NCBI GenBank assembly: GCA_034231615.1
Contig: CM067298.1
Coordinates: 22,511,478-22,575,477, forward strand
Direction: 5' to 3'
Source of the DNA: Meghimatium bilineatum
Lineage: Eukaryota; Mollusca; Gastropoda; Stylommatophora; Philomycidae
Length of the DNA stretch: 64,000 bases
Part shown: piece by piece, positions 12,201-48,279 of the stretch
How the letters are laid out: every line of letters begins with the position of its first letter
Position numbering within the stretch: the stretch's first letter is position 1
Program-made: the position numbers and the translations under genes
The notes under the pieces: generated by a model
Database searches by the model: none
Told to the model about the DNA's origin: nothing
The model's input: the letters and a program-made list of their open reading frames with translations, nothing else

Positions 12201-15200
12201 TAAGTAAGCATTAATCACAAACAAGAACCCAAAAAAAAAGAAATATTTAAATTAAATAACCATAAAATACATATGTAGGCACTAATAACAAACAAGAGCC
12301 CATATTTATGATTAGTATATCCTAACTTGTTAATATAAATTTATTTATATTCCATAAAACTGACCATATTACTTCAACATTTCAATTCCATTAAAATACT
12401 TATACTACTGCTCCTGTGTGAGGAAGGTATGGGGGTCTTACCATTTACCTATCACCATGCATTAGTATATTCTGGTACATGATATGACTAAATATGAGGT
12501 TTTTCTTCCAAAGAAACCCCCCAGCATTCATCTGTACATTTATAAATGTTCCATCCTGTATGTCCGTCCTGTTTCCCCTCACTCAAAGAGTTAAATGCAT
12601 GTCTAGTCTCAATTTCTTTCATCTTCTATTAAATAATCCTTATGGATGACAAAGATACAAATCAGCTGACACTTTGTCATTTTGTGACAGACTCCTAGGT
12701 GTAGAAAATTGCCAGATGTACCATCACAGTTGACCTGTTGTTCATCTGTTGAAGTTGACGATGACCATCCAGCTCAACTGGGATTATGATGAAGATGATG
12801 TCTACAGTGTCACGAATATGACTAATGAGTCCTACGTGTGCCTGGAATTGTCTACCCAACTCTGAGCATGTGTGGGAGGAGTCTGTGGGGCATTGAGCAG
12901 CTCCGGTCTTTCTTCTATCAGATTTTTGTTGCACATCATGATATTTGAGGTTCTCTGCAGCTGCTGCAACATTCTTGATTCTCTGATACCAGTCGCTTCT
13001 GTCTTGTTAAGATTCTCCCATGAGTTTGTGTCTATTCTGAAGTGAGTCTGTGATGTATAATGAGTGTCTTTAAAAGGCTTCTTCTGTCCTCCGGCCATGC
13101 GGGAGCTAGTCTGGTTTTGGTATACGATTATCTTTCATGCGGACCACGTGTCTGCACTTTCATAAATATTGTGTGTTTGGATGATGATAATTGAGTTATG
13201 AATAGTGCTGAATTTTGTGTAACGTGTGGAAGAGTTGCATCATTCATCGACCACGCTCTCTTTTCCTAATCCAACAAAATGTTCCAGTCCTTCTTCTTCT
13301 TCTTTCTGTCCTCATGTACCTTTCAGTGTTGAGGGGAGAGCGAGTGTACGGTCTTTTGCCCTTCTATTTGCCTCCTCTGCTGTTATATTTCTGAGTGTCT
13401 CTAATACACTATCTATCCACCTTTTACGAGGGCGTCCAATAGGTCTCCTGTTTTCGTATCGTTTGTTAAGTGTTTTTTGGATAATACTTTGCTCTTTCTG
13501 TCTGGTTATGTGGCCGTACCATTTAACTTGTTGTTTCTGTATGTATTCTATTGTTGGTTTGATCCCTAATTGTTTCCTTAGTGCTTCATTCCTGATTTTG
13601 TCTCTCAAGCTAACTCCAATCATACGTCTCACACATTTCATTTCAGTGGTGTTAATCTTATGTATTATTCTAGAATCTAATGTCCAAGTTTGACACTGAT
13701 AACACAATGTTGGTAAGAAAATGGTGTTGAAAAGCGCTTTCTTTGTTTCTAGTGTAATATCTTTGTTTCTTAGTAAAGGTGTTAATTGACCAATGATCTG
13801 ACAGGCCTTATTACATCTTGCGTTTATTTCTGCTTCTTGTTTGTTGTCATATCTCAATGTGCTACCCAGATATTTGAATTCATCTACTTGTTTTAGTTGT
13901 TTATTATTTATCTGTATGTTGATGTTCTCCTTTTCTCTTGCAATATTCATTACTTCTGTTATATCTATGTTCCAGTGGCAAGATAAATCAAGACCACTGG
14001 AGATATAGTAGATGACCAGAGTGTTCTATGTGTCTCACAAAGCCTTTGTGTTCCATAACACCCTGCTAGCAAGTGCCTTCCGGCCCATTGAACAATGTTT
14101 CATCAGCCATGTCCACCATATCTAGGCTTTGAATGCTTGGGCAGACATGCCCTGTGTTTACCACCAAGCCCCTCAATTTGCATCACCTGGTTTAGCTGGC
14201 CTGTCAAAATCGTTACCAGGGTGTGGTTGCTGCCACATGCTGGCAACTAGTGGAAGTACAAGTGTGAGCTGAATGCCAGTTGGGGACCAAGGATGTGAGA
14301 ACTACTTCAAAGCAGTATGACAGCCTCAGCATTAGATGTGTCACACTCCTAGTTTTTGTGACGATTCTGGGAAACTGCAGTACTAATCCCTATATTACCT
14401 TGCTTGGGTGTTACCTTGGTTACTCAACTGAGGAGGACATATGCTTTTGTCTGAATGGGCATGGACTGTAAAGAGCTACCTGCTCAAAGAGACCACTTTC
14501 TGATCATCACCTACTGCTCGTGATTGTTACTGATGAATATACACTCTAGACATATCAGTGGATACAACAAATATAAGAAATAAACTTAAGAGAGGTGTAG
14601 TATCAAATGTAGGACCAAAAAAATGTCTACCGTAAATACAGTGAATATACTGATGCAGTCAAATAAGCAACAAGAAGATTATGCGAAAGAATGTACAACT
14701 GATACCTGTTTCAAATGAAGTAGTTTATGTATAACAGCAATAGCATATGCTGCTGTTTTACCAGATCCTGTACGTGCTCTAGCTAGAATATCTTTGCCTT
14801 TCAGTGCTAATGGGATAGCTTTCTCTTGAATGGGTGTTGGTTGAGACCAGCCCAGTTTCGATATTGCCTGCATATTAATCATATCAAGATTATTTGCACA
14901 TTAATCTCAAAATTCAGAATTTATATGCATTAAGAGCATAGATTACTGCACTTTATAATTAAAATATATCCTGTAGTAAATTTTCCATTAACGGAAGACA
15001 CTGCTATGTTGCTGGAGGCCCAAAGTGGAATAAGGAATAGCATTCCAGTTACCTGTTATGGATGTCTTGAGAGGTGATTCAAGAGATTTTTGGGGTTGGA
15101 GTTGTCTGTCCCATCCCATAATGGGTCAAAGTGATATAATGTTATGTCAAAGTTAGATATATCAGGTTGAAATTTGCAACTATCACAGTCAAGCTGTAAA

Positions 15201-18200
15201 CCATGAACAATACATTCCGCTCTCTGGAATATATTCTGTTACTCTACAGGAGAATGAGAATTAACACAGAAGAAGAGGAAAGCGCTGCCATATGTTTTAC
15301 AGTTTACACAACAGACTGACATGAAAAATAGTGAACAGTTTACAAAACAGTAAATAAATGATTCAACCAAATATCCGAAAGAAAAAATTCAGGACAAATG
15401 GGGACCAAACAATAGAAATAATATTGCAAATGAACTAGACTGGAGACACTTAACAACACAAAAGCCAAGGCAGCAATGTGATAAAAATGCATATTAAAAA
15501 ACTGCAGGAATGAGAATGAAACATAACAACTAGGACTTGAAACCATTTGATGCCCGTGTGTTGCGGAGGGCCCGGAAGGGGAGCAAAGAATAGCAATACT
15601 GTTTACCTTCCACGCATGTCGTAAAAGGTGACTAAGGAGGTTATGGGATGGAGTTGGCTGTCCCATCCCATATAGGGTCAGTGACCCAAAGCCATGCTGA
15701 AGTTGGATGTGTCAGGCCGAAAGACGCAGATATCGCAGCAATGCTGTAAACCATGACACAACGCATTCCATTCTCCGGACTACATCCTGCTAATCTGCAG
15801 GAGTTTGAGAACGAACGCAGAAGAAGAAACCATTTGAAAGACAAAACATATATATATGATATAAAAATGAAAGGTATTACAGTCACACAGCTTTGAAACA
15901 CTCATTCAGTGTGGTTTGTGAACTGTTGCTGATTTGATCACTGAGAATTATGATCAACTAGCCTCTTACTTCCTATGTGTAATGGGGTGGTTTCTCCGGG
16001 ACTTTATTAAAAATCCAGAATATTCCCAACACTCAGTGGTGTGCAATGTTTTGAGAAGAAATCGTTACCTAAAGAGGTAAATTCTACGAGTTTTGTGGCT
16101 TTTTGCAATATGCAGTTGGAGTCACAAGTCTCAACTCGATTGTCAGGCACCCTTTCCTGTCCTAGGTGTCCATAGTAAGCTAGCTCTGGACCATGATCAC
16201 TGAGATGGGTGGGTAAGCCATTGTTTCGCAAACAAAAGAATAAGTACATAGCAGCTTGAGGAAAAAGCACCTGTGGACTTGCCAGGTGTGCACTGATGAT
16301 AACCTGTAGCCATAACTCCTTAATGTTGGTATTGTCATAGAATTAGTCTATCATAATTATGTCATATAATAATAGTAAGGTGCGAGTGGCACACTACTGT
16401 CATAATGATGTCATTTTTAAAAACTACAAGCTGATTGACTTTTATAATTTGTCTTGCCTGCCATATTCAAAGTTCTTAGCTATTCATTATTTTTCTTCTC
16501 TGCTAACAAACATGAAAGTTTATGTGGTTTTCATCAGGGAGTATGCAGAATGACATGTTGGCATTATTTTATGCCTTTCAGCTCAGCACACCCATTTTTG
16601 CCATGTTTATTAGCCTACATTTATAATCAGCCCAACACAAGAATTACCTAATTATTCATCGTTAGTTAGTTGTTAATTGTTTATGACTTTCTTTAGGGCC
16701 AATTTTTTATACTTTAACAAGATAGATTAAGTAGGACATATTCCCTATTTTAATTTGTAAAGACAATGCTGTAGTCAGTATAGTCTCATAGATAAGTCTG
16801 AAAGTTTACTACACATCTAATCTAAGCCATGTCTATAACAATAGGTAGTTGCTGTTTGTCCATCACAAGTGATGATGACCATTTGTTGCATCCAGTTTAG
16901 AAATGAGTTAAGTCATTGATTATCTGAGTTTGTAGATGACTATTAAGTACAGGTATGAAATGGTTTTTGCTCTACCCATGACTTACTAGCTACTCTCCAC
17001 TGTTGAGCTGCTGCACTTTTCACAAGATGCTGCACCTTTTTTGACTGTAGAGCACCATGTAGCTCTATTTTGTGCAAGTTCTTCCCATGTATCTTGGTCT
17101 ATTTCAAAGTGCTTGTAGTGCTTCTTTTGGCTATCTTGGGATCATATTCCCTTCTGCAACTCACCATAGAGATGTATTTTTGGCAGGCAGTGATCTGGTA
17201 TATCTACCAGATGACCTGCCCAACGAATCTGTGTCTGCAACAGAATATAGTTAGTGACACTCATTCACTCAATGTTAGAGATTAGGTATTGTTTATCCTC
17301 TTCGCAAAACTCCATAGGTGCTCAGATCTCTGCTTCAGTAAATCTATTAAGGTATAACAGCTGATGGTTCCAGTTCTATGTTGGTTCACTGCTCTTTTTA
17401 AATATTTGTTAGGTGTTCTCTGCGGGTCACACCCATCCTAGACTCCCAATTCGTGTATCGATATATCATTTATATTATCCATATAAATGATAATATCTAT
17501 CTATCTACTGTATCCCTTGTCGCATCAGGGCTAGAAGAGTTCTCTGGAGATGACCTTCCTGTGTGCTGTTTGTTCCAGTGGCTTCTTTGATTTCTATGAT
17601 CCATCCTTTATATGGTCTGTCTCTGGCTTTATATCTGTTATGTCTATGTGTCATGGCGTCTGTTGATAGTCAGAAAGCGTGTGAAAATCATCTGATCTGT
17701 TGTATTTTGATGTGTTCCAATACTGGTATTGTTTTGGTTATTTGTCTGATATTATTGTTTCTAATTCTATCTCTTAATGACACTCAGAGTATTCTTCATA
17801 GACATGTCATTTCTGCTGTCACTATTTTTCTTTTGTCTTGTGCTGTTATTGTCCAGGTTTGGCACTGGTAGTACAGTGATGGGATAATAATAGTCTTGTA
17901 TAATGCAATTTTAGTGTCTATGTTTACATTGTTGTTTTTAAAAATATGTGTCATCTGTCCTAGGATCTGGTATGTTTTGTTGCATCTATTTTGTATCTCT
18001 TTACTGTTTTTCCCTTCACTCGTTATGCTTCCTAAGTAAGTGAACTTTACTTGTTTATAGTGTTTATTATTGATGGAGATAGTGATATTTCTGTCTTTCT
18101 TTGCTATTGCCACTATTTCAGTCTTTTCAATATTAATCTGATTAATATCCATATATATCCTATCCATGTTGAATTTTTGACATGTTGTGTAGAGTCTGTT

Positions 18201-18678
18201 CATATGTTCTTGCAATTGTTCTTCTGATGTCACTATTAGTACTTGGTCATCTGCAAAGAGTAGTTCGTACAATTTGTGTGTCCATGTTATCTTCGTTGGT
18301 ACACAATCAAAGAACTCTCCATCAGTTTCCTATGAGCGGTATTACTTTTACTTGTACTAGGTTCTACACTTCGCTCTCGGTTCGCTAAGCCAGTCACAGT
18401 GACTTCAAATGGTTAAACCGTGTTCTAATATATCCCATTCAGAAAAGAAATCACTTAAAACAATAACGATGCGATTCTAAGATGATACACTTAACTGTAC
18501 TTAAACACACACTCATTTTGAGTCATCACTTCACACCCCTGAACAGTGAATAAAACAAATATTTTATTAGTAATAAAAAACTAATATTAGGCCTAGTAAA
18601 ACGTCAAACATAACATACATCTAGAATTCTGTCATCAATGCCCATTTCATGGAATTGAATGGTATCCTCTTCTTCCAT
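3178..18678 (-). CDS. DDX56: DDX56 / Dbp9-type DEAD-box RNA helicase, 5' eight exons (partial)
   Basis: Nucleolar ATP-dependent RNA helicase for 60S ribosomal subunit assembly (family knowledge). Exons in transcript order: 18619-18678, 14706-14867, 10431-10511, 8601-8674, 7268-7438, 6624-6714, 5152-5216 and 3178-3282. They total 809 bases with matching phases and canonical AG/GT boundaries. Visible motifs: Q motif ([17 protein letters not shown]), Walker A ARTGSGKT, Ia-like TPSKEL, Ib TPSRLL, DEAD in [12 protein letters not shown] in LMSATLG, and domain 2 entry IFFVNSVNR. The order and spacing match human DDX56 closely. About half the protein (motifs V and VI, basic C-tail) should lie left of position 3178; I found no convincing next exon in 1-3177. 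It shares its upstream region with POLM. Confidence 0.92.
3283..3880. other. DDX56 intron, unassigned
   Basis: Apart from a long AT-rich stretch, 3550-3720 has a + strand reading beginning [20 protein letters not shown] that might be a repeat scrap; I do not recognise it. Confidence 0.25.
3881..3991. mobile_element. hAT-like MITE, old
   Basis: Ends CAGTCACTCTCAAAATTACA and (reversed) CAAGGATTCTCAACC, with flanks CCTTAAAT and CCCTATAT agreeing at 6 of 8 bases. The subterminal TGTGCTCAC and right end resemble the 46.3-46.7 kb element. Confidence 0.4.
4476..4740 (-). mobile_element. SINE family A with internal poly-C
   Basis: Family A in reverse. A run of 24 C (4602-4625) lies where the CCCATCC block should be, evidently a local expansion. 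Confidence 0.6.
5152..5216 (-). CDS. DDX56: DDX56 exon 7
   Basis: 21 codons plus two bases: [20 protein letters not shown], matching VTLKLQESQLPGPDQLQQF. Donor AA|GTGAGT. Confidence 0.92.
5393..5600 (+). mobile_element. SINE family A, diverged
   Basis: AAAGGCAACTAAGGAGGTTT core, then ATTCGCTGGACTACATCCCA and a GAGAACAAATGCAGAAG tail. Immediately followed by a LINE tail. Confidence 0.6.
5640..5810 (+). mobile_element. LINE 3' fragment
   Basis: [20 protein letters not shown] then [23 protein letters not shown]-terminal domain. A reversed relative lies at 30.29-30.49 kb. Confidence 0.65.
5860..6110 (+). mobile_element. LINE tail fragment, sister of 11.3 kb
   Basis: DNA of 5880-6060 is clearly similar to 11330-11500 (AACTGACTGGGACACTGAG, TTTTAGATGACTGATG). 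No open frame remains. Confidence 0.5.
6624..6714 (-). CDS. DDX56: DDX56 exon 6: SAT motif
   Basis: [20 protein letters not shown] then [10 protein letters not shown], matching [17 protein letters not shown] of human. Donor CCA|GTGAGT, phase 0. Confidence 0.95.
6880..7200 (+). mobile_element. Non-LTR RT fragment
   Basis: [17 protein letters not shown] in one frame and [20 protein letters not shown] in another: the same segment as 17.8-18.3 kb, with frame changes. In DDX56 intron 5, opposite strand. Confidence 0.65.
7268..7438 (-). CDS. DDX56: DDX56 exon 5: motifs Ib and DEAD
   Basis: Encodes [18 protein letters not shown] and [20 protein letters not shown]. Phase 1 in, 2 out, donor AG|GTGAGC. 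Confidence 0.96.
7508..7641. mobile_element. piggyBac-type MITE in DDX56 intron 4
   Basis: TTAA at 7504-7507 and 7642-7645 bracket 134 bp. Ends CTCTTTATCTCC and (reversed) CTCTTTATATCC match, and subterminal GCCGAAC / CGGCAT motifs are also inverted. It lies 70 bp upstream of exon 5 on the transcript. Confidence 0.65.
7770..8195 (-). mobile_element. Non-LTR RT fragment
   Basis: [20 protein letters not shown] then [20 protein letters not shown] and [10 protein letters not shown]: an RT YADD-box variant with the downstream thumb region. Confidence 0.7.
8601..8674 (-). CDS. DDX56: DDX56 exon 4
   Basis: [18 protein letters not shown] then VPLASQ, ending in AG with donor GTAATT. It matches the CARDVRVANVS segment between motifs Ia and Ib. 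Confidence 0.9.
8675..9800. other. DDX56 intron 3, nothing recognised
   Basis: AT-rich sequence with no exon-like block, array or transposon end that I can name. Short ORFs around 9216-9506 overlap on both strands and lack conserved motifs. Confidence 0.4.
9810..9935 (-). mobile_element. SINE family D, 5' truncated
   Basis: CCTACTAGATTTCCAACAGG and GATTGGAAATACATTGCGGT blocks. Joined to the family C SINE at 9.94 kb. Confidence 0.5.
9940..10150 (-). mobile_element. tRNA-derived SINE family C
   Basis: Reverse of the 2.53-kb copy: body with AAGGCCGCATGCTCTTGCTG and head with GGTTTGAACTCTAGACCTCA. The B box is recognisable on the minus strand. Confidence 0.65.
10431..10511 (-). CDS. DDX56: DDX56 exon 3: motif Ia
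   Basis: 27 codons, [18 protein letters not shown] and then CSQSHKNIL, phase 0. It matches EQAVRGLVLVPTKELARQ of human DDX56. Donor CTG|GTAAGA. Confidence 0.93.
10716..10966 (-). mobile_element. SINE family A
   Basis: TCTTCATTCATTCTCAAACT tail, CTCTTATGGCATGCCTGGCA core. It lies 205 bp upstream of DDX56 exon 3 on the transcript. Confidence 0.65.
11095..11530 (+). mobile_element. LINE RNase H fragment
   Basis: [20 protein letters not shown] then [13 protein letters not shown] (RNase H C-terminal motif), then [20 protein letters not shown] and HIWECPQCC in a second frame. Related to the tail at 5.86-6.11 kb. Confidence 0.7.
11531..12699. other. DDX56 intron 2, nothing recognised
   Basis: Very AT-rich (many TTTAAATATT-like stretches). 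A duplicated 60-bp piece (AAATTAAATAACCATAAAAT near 12178 and 12249) is the only structure. Confidence 0.4.
12700..13110 (-). mobile_element. LINE 3' fragment with degraded C2H2 finger
   Basis: Reads [28 protein letters not shown] and, in another frame, [18 protein letters not shown]. Same C-terminal module as 46.4 kb, with at least two frame changes. Lies in DDX56 intron 2. Confidence 0.65.
13312..13950 (-). mobile_element. Non-LTR reverse transcriptase C-terminal part
   Basis: 212 codons open: [63 protein letters not shown] and [19 protein letters not shown]. Typical of the RT thumb and C-terminal domain of RTE-like LINEs. The long open frame suggests moderate age. DDX56 intron 2. Confidence 0.85.
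13951..14705. other. DDX56 intron 2, unassigned repeat-like
   Basis: 13990-14480 is GC-richer and reads like degraded repeat sequence; no conserved protein block seen. Confidence 0.3.
14706..14867 (-). CDS. DDX56: DDX56 exon 2: Q motif and Walker A
   Basis: 54 codons from [18 protein letters not shown] to IHKLLHLKQ, containing [13 protein letters not shown]. Acceptor CAG|GCAATA, donor CAG|GTATCA. Upstream ATGs read through from intron sequence are not the start. Confidence 0.95.
15013..15282 (+). mobile_element. SINE family A, older copy
   Basis: Diverged: GGTTGGAGTTGTCTGTCCCA then TGAGAATTAACACAGAAGAA. Lies 270 bp from the good copy at 15.55 kb. Confidence 0.6.
15550..15829 (+). mobile_element. 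SINE family A, best full copy
   Basis: About 280 bp: a 5' part around CCCGGAAGGGGAGCAAAGAA, a core GCATGTCGTAAAAGGTGACT, a middle TGGAGTTGGCTGTCCCATCC, and a shared tail TTTGAGAACGAACGCAGAAG followed by GAA repeats. The core resembles one I recall from gastropod SINEs. Further copies, listed separately, occur throughout. Confidence 0.75.
15830..16849. other. DDX56 intron 1, nothing recognised
   Basis: AT-rich; two overlapping short + ORFs near 16359-16651 have no conserved features. Confidence 0.4.
16850..17330 (-). mobile_element. LINE 3' fragment of the finger-bearing type
   Basis: Translates as [32 protein letters not shown], then [18 protein letters not shown] and CSTVKKGA, the conserved C-terminal region after the RT. 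At least one stop interrupts it. The downstream UTR matches 46.6 kb. Confidence 0.65.
17520..18300 (-). mobile_element. Non-LTR reverse transcriptase fragment (FADD box)
   Basis: [20 protein letters not shown] followed by [15 protein letters not shown], then [20 protein letters not shown] and [10 protein letters not shown]. It holds the RT catalytic (F)ADD. Related to the pieces at 13.3 and 6.9 kb. It ends 320 bp from DDX56 exon 1. Confidence 0.82.
18619..18678 (-). CDS. DDX56: DDX56 exon 1
   Basis: Encodes [20 protein letters not shown] with donor GAT|GTATGT. It lines up with the human N-terminus (HMGLDPRLLQ) and joins in phase 0 to AISKLGW of exon 2. The ATG is at 18678-18676. Confidence 0.85.
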
Positions 18679-18962
18679 TACAAAGTTTTATATTGTTTAT
18701 TAGCTACTAAAATATTTGATAAATGTTTTAACACATTAGGACAATGTTTGTGCCTTTAGAACGTGCGTGGTACAAGTACGTAAAATACAATGAACTTTCA
18801 ACCGGAAACATTAATCTGTACTTCAGTATTCATCTTCTGCTGAAGAGTGCAAGCACAAATATCACGATTTGTTTGTAAACAAACTTAGATATGCTGACGC
18901 TGTACCATATAATATATTATGCATTGCTGTAGTAAACAGAATAAAACATAATAAATACAGAC
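18679..18962. promoter_or_regulatory. Probable shared bidirectional promoter of DDX56 and POLM
   Basis: 284 bp lie between the two divergent start codons, so both 5' UTRs and core promoters must be here unless there are upstream noncoding exons. Visible elements are an ETS-type ACCGGAAAC at 18801-18809, a GTGCGTGG-containing stretch near 18763-18770, and forkhead-like GTAAACAAA near 18875. There is no clear consensus TATA box in a fixed place. Assignment as a promoter is inference from geometry. Confidence 0.6.
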
Positions 18963-44792
<25,830 letters not shown>

Positions 44793-45198
44793 CAATATGT
44801 GCAGCATTCGCCTTTAGCCAAAAAAATGTGAACAGTTTCCTATGATCAGCAGTCTACACAAGTAGATTCTAGTATACACTTACTTATATATGAGGGGTAT
44901 ACGCTTGCGGCTGCATCTGTGAGCCTCATCAATGGTCCACTAGACAAACCACCCATGCAACAGAAAACCTTAGTAGATGATGTGCCATTATATTGATGCT
45001 ATAATATGGAAGCTTTGTAGCATGTCATCTATACAATTATAGAGCCGCTCTGAGTAGAATGCTCCTTCAATAGGCATTGCACTAAGCTGAAAGCTGAAGT
45101 CTCCTGGGTATGAAAGAAAGCTCAGAAAAACCACCCACTGCACATATGATGTAAGAGCTAATCGCTCGCAATTCCTGGGGTTCTCAAACAAACAATAT

Positions 45199-45391
45199 AC
45201 ACCAACAAGTAAATATATTCATGTACATGTCCTCAAGTCTAGTCTAGACACCAACAAGTAAACATATTCATGTACATGTCATGAAGTCTAGCCCATACAC
45301 CAACAAGTAAACATATTGAAGTAAATTTCAACAAGTCTAGTCTAGACACCAACAAGTAAACATATTCATGTACATGTCATCAAGTATAGCC
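45199..45391 (+). repeat. 49-bp tandem repeat, about 4 copies
   Basis: Unit ACACCAACAAGTAAACATAT plus TCATGTACATGTCATCAAGT. Downstream of POLM. Confidence 0.8.
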
Positions 45392-45404
45392 TATAAATTT
45401 CACC

Positions 45405-45672
45405 GGTTAGTTGCCAGGTTCTGAAAGGGGAGCAAAGAATAGCAACTCTGTTTACCTTTCATGCATGCCATAAGAGGCGGCTAATGGGGTTTGGGCTGGA
45501 GTTTGCTGCCCCATCCTAGACAGGGTCAAAGTTATTTATAAGCCATGCTGAAGTGATGTGTTAAGCCAAAAGGTGCAGATGTCACATCTAAGCTGTAAAT
45601 CATAACACAATGCATTTTGTTGTCTGCACCATATCATGCTAATCTACAGGAGTTTGAGAATGAACACTGAAG
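45405..45672 (+). mobile_element. SINE family A
   Basis: CATGCATGCCATAAGAGGCG core, tail CAGGAGTTTGAGAATGAACA. 610 bp past the POLM stop codon. Confidence 0.65.
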
Positions 45673-46319
45673 ATATATTAATTAAAAAAAGCAATATTAT
45701 TGTATGCTGTAGAAATATTTACAATAAACAAACAACTAGAACTCAGGATAAGTTGGTCACTGATGTCCATATATATCCGGTTTCTTTCAACATATAGTTG
45801 CTGATGGTTCTTGTAACACACTGATAATACACATTTGTTTGTCCTCACAGAAATCTCAAACCAAATTGAATTACGTATTAATATGTTATCAAAAATATTG
45901 TACAGTGGAATCACTCTATAGTGCATCCTCTTGTAAGAAATTTCCCTCTATAACAACACTTTTCAAATAATCCCCAATTATATTTATACTTTATTGTTTA
46001 CACTGTATATAGCACATTTCTGTTATTACATACATACTGTGTCAATCATGACCACGTTGTTATATTAAGATTTTACTGTAATAATTTTTCTATTGTCTTC
46101 TTTCTGTCATCCGCGCATTAAATTTTATTTATTAACCAAGTGTTTATTCAACCAGCATTGGTCATAGAAAGATTAATGGGTAAGTCTCATAAACAAAACT
46201 CATGTGAAATTTATCATGTTTGAAGTGCAGAGGAGTTGACCATTCATATTTTACTGGAAATGTAATTATATAAGGGGTGTCTAAAAATTCTACAAGAGTT
46301 GAAAAATAATGTCCTATAG

Positions 46320-46741
46320 CAGGCATTTTCAGTCCTGGTGCTCACGATCACCTTGTTGCTCTTGTAAGGATATGTGTTTGCTCTATGTGGATTACAAAGT
46401 ACTGATAAGTAAAGATGATAAGAGCGCATCATCTTGTGAAAAGAAGAGAAATGCAGCAGCTCAACAGCGGAGAGCAGCTAGAAAGTCACGGATAGACCAA
46501 GATCCGTCTACAGTCGTTATTCCATGTCCAAACTGTCCAAGGACATTTACAGCTCGAATAGGGCTCATTAGCCATCTACGAACTCATAATCAAGGACATA
46601 ACTAAAATTGAATTTTCAAAAGTGGATGTAACAAATGGTCATCATCATCATGTGATGGACGAACAACACACACAAAGTACTGGTGAGCACTACCAATTAC
46701 ATGTGGATGTGCTTTCCATTTCAAAAGGTTAAGAATCCCTG
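46320..46741. mobile_element. hAT-like nonautonomous element containing a LINE tail
   Basis: An exact 8-bp duplication TCCTATAG lies at 46312-46319 and 46742-46749. Ends are CAGGCATTTTCAG on the left and (reversed) CAGGGATTCTTAACC on the right, of hAT type. The interior holds a LINE C-terminal fragment with a zinc finger. Confidence 0.65.
46380..46605 (+). mobile_element. LINE 3' fragment with C2H2 finger
   Basis: Open reading ends NAAAQQRRAARKSRI and CPNCPRTFTARIGLISHLRT then H: a C2H2 finger at the extreme C-terminus of a LINE reverse-transcriptase protein, as I recall from mollusc and fish LINEs. The 3' UTR (near 46620-46660) shares TGATGGAC-type sequence with 16.86 kb. Confidence 0.65.
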
Positions 46742-47149
46742 TCCTATAGGATATGCTTGAATTATTTTATTATTTAAACATTGATATACTGTTGAAAAAT
46801 CAATGCTAACTGTGAACAACATTTTTGCATGATATCAAGTTTGTATAGTAATTTCTGATAGGCATAATTGCAGTAAAACTGTTATTTGATAGGTTAAACG
46901 ACAGGGTAATGATGCTTTATATATTGCTAAAAGTATGCAGGAAAACAAGCCTTTATCAAAAACAAAACATAATATGATGAGCACACAGCCACACCACTTA
47001 TGAACACATCACTGTATGGATTAATGAAAATACCGTAGTGGAGTGCCAGAAGGAAATGAATGGTTATATAAAAACTAAAGGAATGGAGAGGAAACAACAT
47101 TGAATAGGAAATAGACAGGAATTAACAGTATATTTGTATGTAGAAGTGA

Positions 47150-47440
47150 AGGATTTTATGATAGAAAAGTATAAAATCGATGATTTAATCAGATCTCAAG
47201 TGCATAACATGTTCGGTCATCCAAGTAGCGATATTTGATAACAGTCATATGAACATCTGAGCACCAAAATTCTCTGAGTCACTGAGGCATGCAGCAACAG
47301 AAGTTTCGAACCTGTGATTAATATCATGCAGATGTTGACATAATTGTTACCATAAACCTCTTGCCAGTCTTCCCTATGTAGGCCATGGCACTTCCTTTGC
47401 AAATGATGACATGTATGATGTTACAGGATACATGTAACAC
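47150..47440 (-). mobile_element. Penelope-like GIY-YIG fragment
   Basis: Minus strand: IIHVIICKGSAMAYIGKTGK, SQVRNFCCCMPQ, FWCSDVHMTVIKYRYLDDRT, CYALEI. Related to, but clearly a different lineage from, the copy at 59.4 kb. Several stops. Confidence 0.72.
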
Positions 47441-47879
47441 TTCAATGTAGAAAGTGAATTTTGTAAATATCAACTTTGAAATATACAAGCTTTGGGCTGG
47501 GGTAGGATTGTAGTGAACTGTTATGTTTAAGCAGTAAGTGTAGAGGAGAGACCATTGGGCTATGTTGTATTGTAGTGTAGTGATGTGCTAAGGCAGGAGA
47601 AGTAGAGGAGAATGTTTTAGGATGCAGTGTGTTTGAGTGTACTGATGTGCTAAGGCGGGAGGGCTGAATGCTGATGAATATGTCAAGAATAGGAAGTGAA
47701 TATCTCAGTGTAAAAGTTACCAGGATTAGTAATTGGCAGACACTTTATAATCTCGCAGTAGCAGCAAAAAAAATACATGAAAAGAGCCGCATGCAGCTCC
47801 CACTGACATAGATATTTACCCCTCATTTTAAATAAAAACTGCACCAAACTAAACTGCCCTTGGAATTATCATTGTATAT

Positions 47880-48253
47880 TTCTCGTGTACTTATAAGTAC
47901 ACGAGAAAGTATAATGAGGAATGTGAGAGAAGACATACACAATGCTGACTACCACGCTTTAAACATAGGTGGATTCTTAATCCCGGAACTACGCAACGCA
48001 GACGACACAGTGCTTCTTTCAAATGATATAAAGGGATTAGAACAACTAATCAAGAACACAAAGAAATATAGCGAAGCACAAAACTTGTATTTAAACACGC
48101 AAAAAAAACAAAAATCATGTCAACAGATATAACAACCAAAAATCAGAATAGACAATACCGAGATAGAATGTGTGGATACATTTGAATACTTAGGAGCAAA
48201 CATCAACGGTGCAGGAGACTGCATGGCAGAAATAAGGAAAAGATTGGCAATCG
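47880..48253 (+). mobile_element. RTE-like LINE fragment, same family as 22.3 kb
   Basis: LRNADDTVLLSNDIKGLEQL then KYSEAQNLYLNTQKK, followed by DNA nearly identical to 22325-22445. It stops abruptly at GATTGGCAAT, where a different LINE begins. Confidence 0.8.
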
Positions 48254-48279
48254 ATAAGTAAAACGATCAGTATAGACAA

